From Streptomyces sp. NBC_00259 (GTDB lineage: Bacteria > Actinomycetota > Actinomycetes > Streptomycetales > Streptomycetaceae): DNA of 64,000 nt. The notes under the pieces are model-generated. The model made no database searches. It had not been told where the DNA came from and saw nothing but the letters and a program-made list of their open reading frames with translations. Made by a program: the position numbers and the translations under genes. The stretch spans positions 930,001-994,000 of the forward strand of contig NZ_CP108080.1 of the NCBI RefSeq assembly GCF_036181745.1. The letters are read 5' to 3'. Of the stretch, positions 62,656 to 64,000 are shown piece after piece (the stretch's first letter is position 1; every line of letters starts with the position of its first letter).

Positions 62656-62945
62656 CGCTCGCCTTGCTTCACGGGCTTGTCGTGCTTGGCGGAACGGACC
62701 TCGGCCCCTGTCGTCGGCCCGGAACCGGCCGTGCCGGTCGCGCCGAACTCCTCGGCGAACACCGACTCGTACTGCTTCATGAAGTCGGCCGCCGCCTCGA
62801 CGAATGTGCGACCCACCTCGCCCGCGTCCTGCTTGACGAGCTCCTCGATGTAGCGGTTCACACTCACCCCGCGCTGTTGAGCCCGCCGGCGCGCCGCCTC
62901 GGCGGTACTTTCGTCCACACGCACGTTCAACTGTGTCTTGGCCAC
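62652..62945 (-). CDS. Ribbon-helix-helix antitoxin
   Basis: The protein has 97 residues from a GTG at 62945. The N-terminal MAKTQLNVRVDESTAEAARRRAQQRGVSVNRYIEELVKQDA is a ribbon-helix-helix domain; the rest (FVEAAADFMKQYESVFAEEF ... ) is a toxin-binding, partly disordered tail. It should repress its own operon by binding the two palindromes just before the start, and the toxin would act as co-repressor. Confidence 0.85.
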   Translation of the reverse strand: MAKTQLNVRVDESTAEAARRRAQQRGVSVNRYIEELVKQDAGEVGRTFVEAAADFMKQYESVFAEEFGATGTAGSGPTTGAEVRSAKHDKPVKQGER

Positions 62946-62952
62946 ACCGCGA

Positions 62953-62974
62953 CGCTAGCGCCGTTGCGCTAGCG
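62953..62974. promoter_or_regulatory. Two CGCTAGCG palindromes before the RHH antitoxin gene
   Basis: CGCTAGCG (62953-62960) and CGCTAGCG (62967-62974) are identical perfect palindromes with centres 14 bases apart, eight bases upstream of the antitoxin GTG. This is the layout expected for binding of two RHH dimers and for autoregulation of the toxin-antitoxin operon. Confidence 0.75.
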
Positions 62975-63130
62975 CCGGCAAGGGGAGAGAGGCGACGGAG
63001 TGGGCATCGCGCCGTCGAGTTCTCGGCATCACCTATGACAACACCCCGTCCGGCAGCGCTCGGACCGGCAACGCTTGGTCCGGCAAGGCACAAGCCCGTC
63101 AGGCACATCCGGCTCGGGAAGGGGTAGCTG

Positions 63131-64000
63131 ATGCGACAGTTCCGGTTCGGGGTCAGCATGACGACACCCGCGGAGGGCGAGGAGTGGCGCAAGCGGTGCC
63201 GGCGCGCCGAGGAGCTCGGCTACGACGTCATCCTGGTGCCCGACCACCTGGGCATGGTCGCGCCGTTCCCCGCGATGATCGCCGCCGCGGATGCGACGGA
63301 GCGGCCGAAGGTGGGCACGTTCGTCCTCAACACGGCGTTCTGGAACCCCGCTCTGCTCGCCCGCGAGATCGCCACCACCGACGCCCTCACCGGCGGAAGG
63401 CTGGAGATCGGGCTGGGCACGGGCTATGTGCCGGAGGAACACGAGCGGGCGGGCCTGGAGTTCCTGCCGCCGGGCCGGCGGGTGGACCACCTGCGGCACA
63501 CGCTGGACGAGATCGAGCGACTGCTCTCGGACGAGGAGCACGTACCGCGCGGAGTGCAGCGTCCGAGGCCGCCGCTGCTGCTCGGCGGGAACGGTGACCG
63601 GATGCTGCGAATGGCGGCAGAACGCGCCGACATCGCGGCCTTCACCGGCGCCCGTACGGCGGGTGGGGCGCTCACCGTGCTCACCTCGGACGAACTCGAC
63701 GGACGGGTGGCGGCGTACGGGAGGTACGCGGCAGGACGCCCCCGGCCCGCCGAGCTGAATCTGCTGCTTCAGGTCGTCACCGTGACCGACGACCGCCGGG
63801 CCGCGGTCAGGGAGCTGCTCCCGCGGGTCCCGTATCTCAGCGAGGAGCAGGCTCTGGATCTGCCGCTGCTCGCGGTCGGGACCGTAGGGCAGATCGCCGA
63901 CCAGCTGCGCGCGCAGCGTGAGCGGTACGGCTTCTCGTACCTCACGGTGCTCGACCCGTCCATGGAGGCGTTCGGCCGAGTGATCGAGGAGCTGCGCGGC
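63131..64000 (+). CDS. F420-dependent luciferase-like (LLM) oxidoreductase, truncated by the window edge
   Basis: The frame starts with ATG 63131 and stays open to the last base (290 codons), so the 3' end lies outside. The LLM family pattern is seen: FRFGVSMTTPAEGEEWRKRC, AEELGYDVILVPDHL, KVGTFVLNTAFWNPALLAREIATTDALTGGRLEIGLGTG, PPLLLGGNGDRMLRMAAERAD and VGTVGQIADQLRAQRERYG. It probably uses F420 or FMN in a two-electron reaction; the substrate is unknown. It runs away from the divergent antitoxin gene. Confidence 0.9.
   Translation, partial: MRQFRFGVSMTTPAEGEEWRKRCRRAEELGYDVILVPDHLGMVAPFPAMIAAADATERPKVGTFVLNTAFWNPALLAREIATTDALTGGRLEIGLGTGYVPEEHERAGLEFLPPGRRVDHLRHTLDEIERLLSDEEHVPRGVQRPRPPLLLGGNGDRMLRMAAERADIAAFTGARTAGGALTVLTSDELDGRVAAYGRYAAGRPRPAELNLLLQVVTVTDDRRAAVRELLPRVPYLSEEQALDLPLLAVGTVGQIADQLRAQRERYGFSYLTVLDPSMEAFGRVIEELRG

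Overview
The window is chromosomal DNA of a high-GC actinomycete, almost certainly Streptomyces. GC content is high and codon third positions are strongly GC-biased. Many families present are typical of the genus: MurT/GatD, TesB, a DUF5753 regulator with a DUF397 partner, a Tap-like secreted peptidase, a ureABCFGD operon without ureE, and LppU. From memory (not checked), the order pfkA - urease - clpP5 - bio resembles the SCO12xx part of the S. coelicolor chromosome, which would make roughly the right two thirds core sequence.

Bases 1-8000 look like accessory DNA. A UvrD/Rep-type helicase C-terminus enters from the left edge. An HTH/N6-methyltransferase-like gene with an altered catalytic motif follows, and a TIGR04141/DUF6119-type gene is divergent to it. 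After these come about 1.3 kb of debris (a frameshifted cytochrome P450 piece fused to a phosphatase missing its N-terminus) and a methionyl-tRNA synthetase gene.

Bases 8050-18420 are metabolic. A 27-residue leaderless leader peptide ending in Cys-Arg-Arg-Gly-Cys precedes an alkanesulfonate ABC transporter and monooxygenase operon (ssuCBAD). A second operon (FAD amine oxidase, 2-oxoadipate dioxygenase/decarboxylase, ALDH7-type semialdehyde dehydrogenase) fits lysine catabolism through pipecolate. A flavin monooxygenase follows.

Bases 18500-31340 hold a short MltG paralogue, an ABC exporter divergent from a MarR regulator, a PHO-box-preceded PhoD phosphatase divergent from a Tat-exported GH109-like protein, a gene 3' remnant with a heptapeptide repeat, an ABC exporter pair with complementary degenerate ATP sites, a TMEM175-type channel and a YdjM-type membrane protein.

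Bases 31458-46910 are core-like: a Ski2-like helicase, tesB, lppU, glutathione peroxidase, an acyl-CoA dehydrogenase with an in-frame hairpin-repeat insertion and a divergent TetR, peptide deformylase, murT-gatD, pfkA, ctaG, a ketopantoate reductase-like gene, plsC and a secreted Tap-like peptidase.

Bases 47080-64000 contain a 17-bp minisatellite, the urease operon, an orphan Phd-type antitoxin, a ClpP paralogue whose catalytic His is Gln, an NlpC/P60 hydrolase behind a c-di-AMP (ydaO) riboswitch, a WhiJ-like regulatory triad, the complete late biotin pathway (bioF divergent from bioBAD), a VOC protein, a methyltransferase, an RHH/Fic-like toxin-antitoxin pair with tandem palindromic operators, and the start of an F420-type luciferase-like oxidoreductase cut by the right edge.

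The most interesting parts are the left-edge helicase/methyltransferase-like/TIGR04141 group, the leaderless Cys-rich leader peptide, the ClpP lacking its catalytic His, the Fic-like toxin-antitoxin operator and the pseudogene junction at 5.0-5.8 kb. No rRNA, tRNA, CRISPR array or intact insertion sequence was seen.
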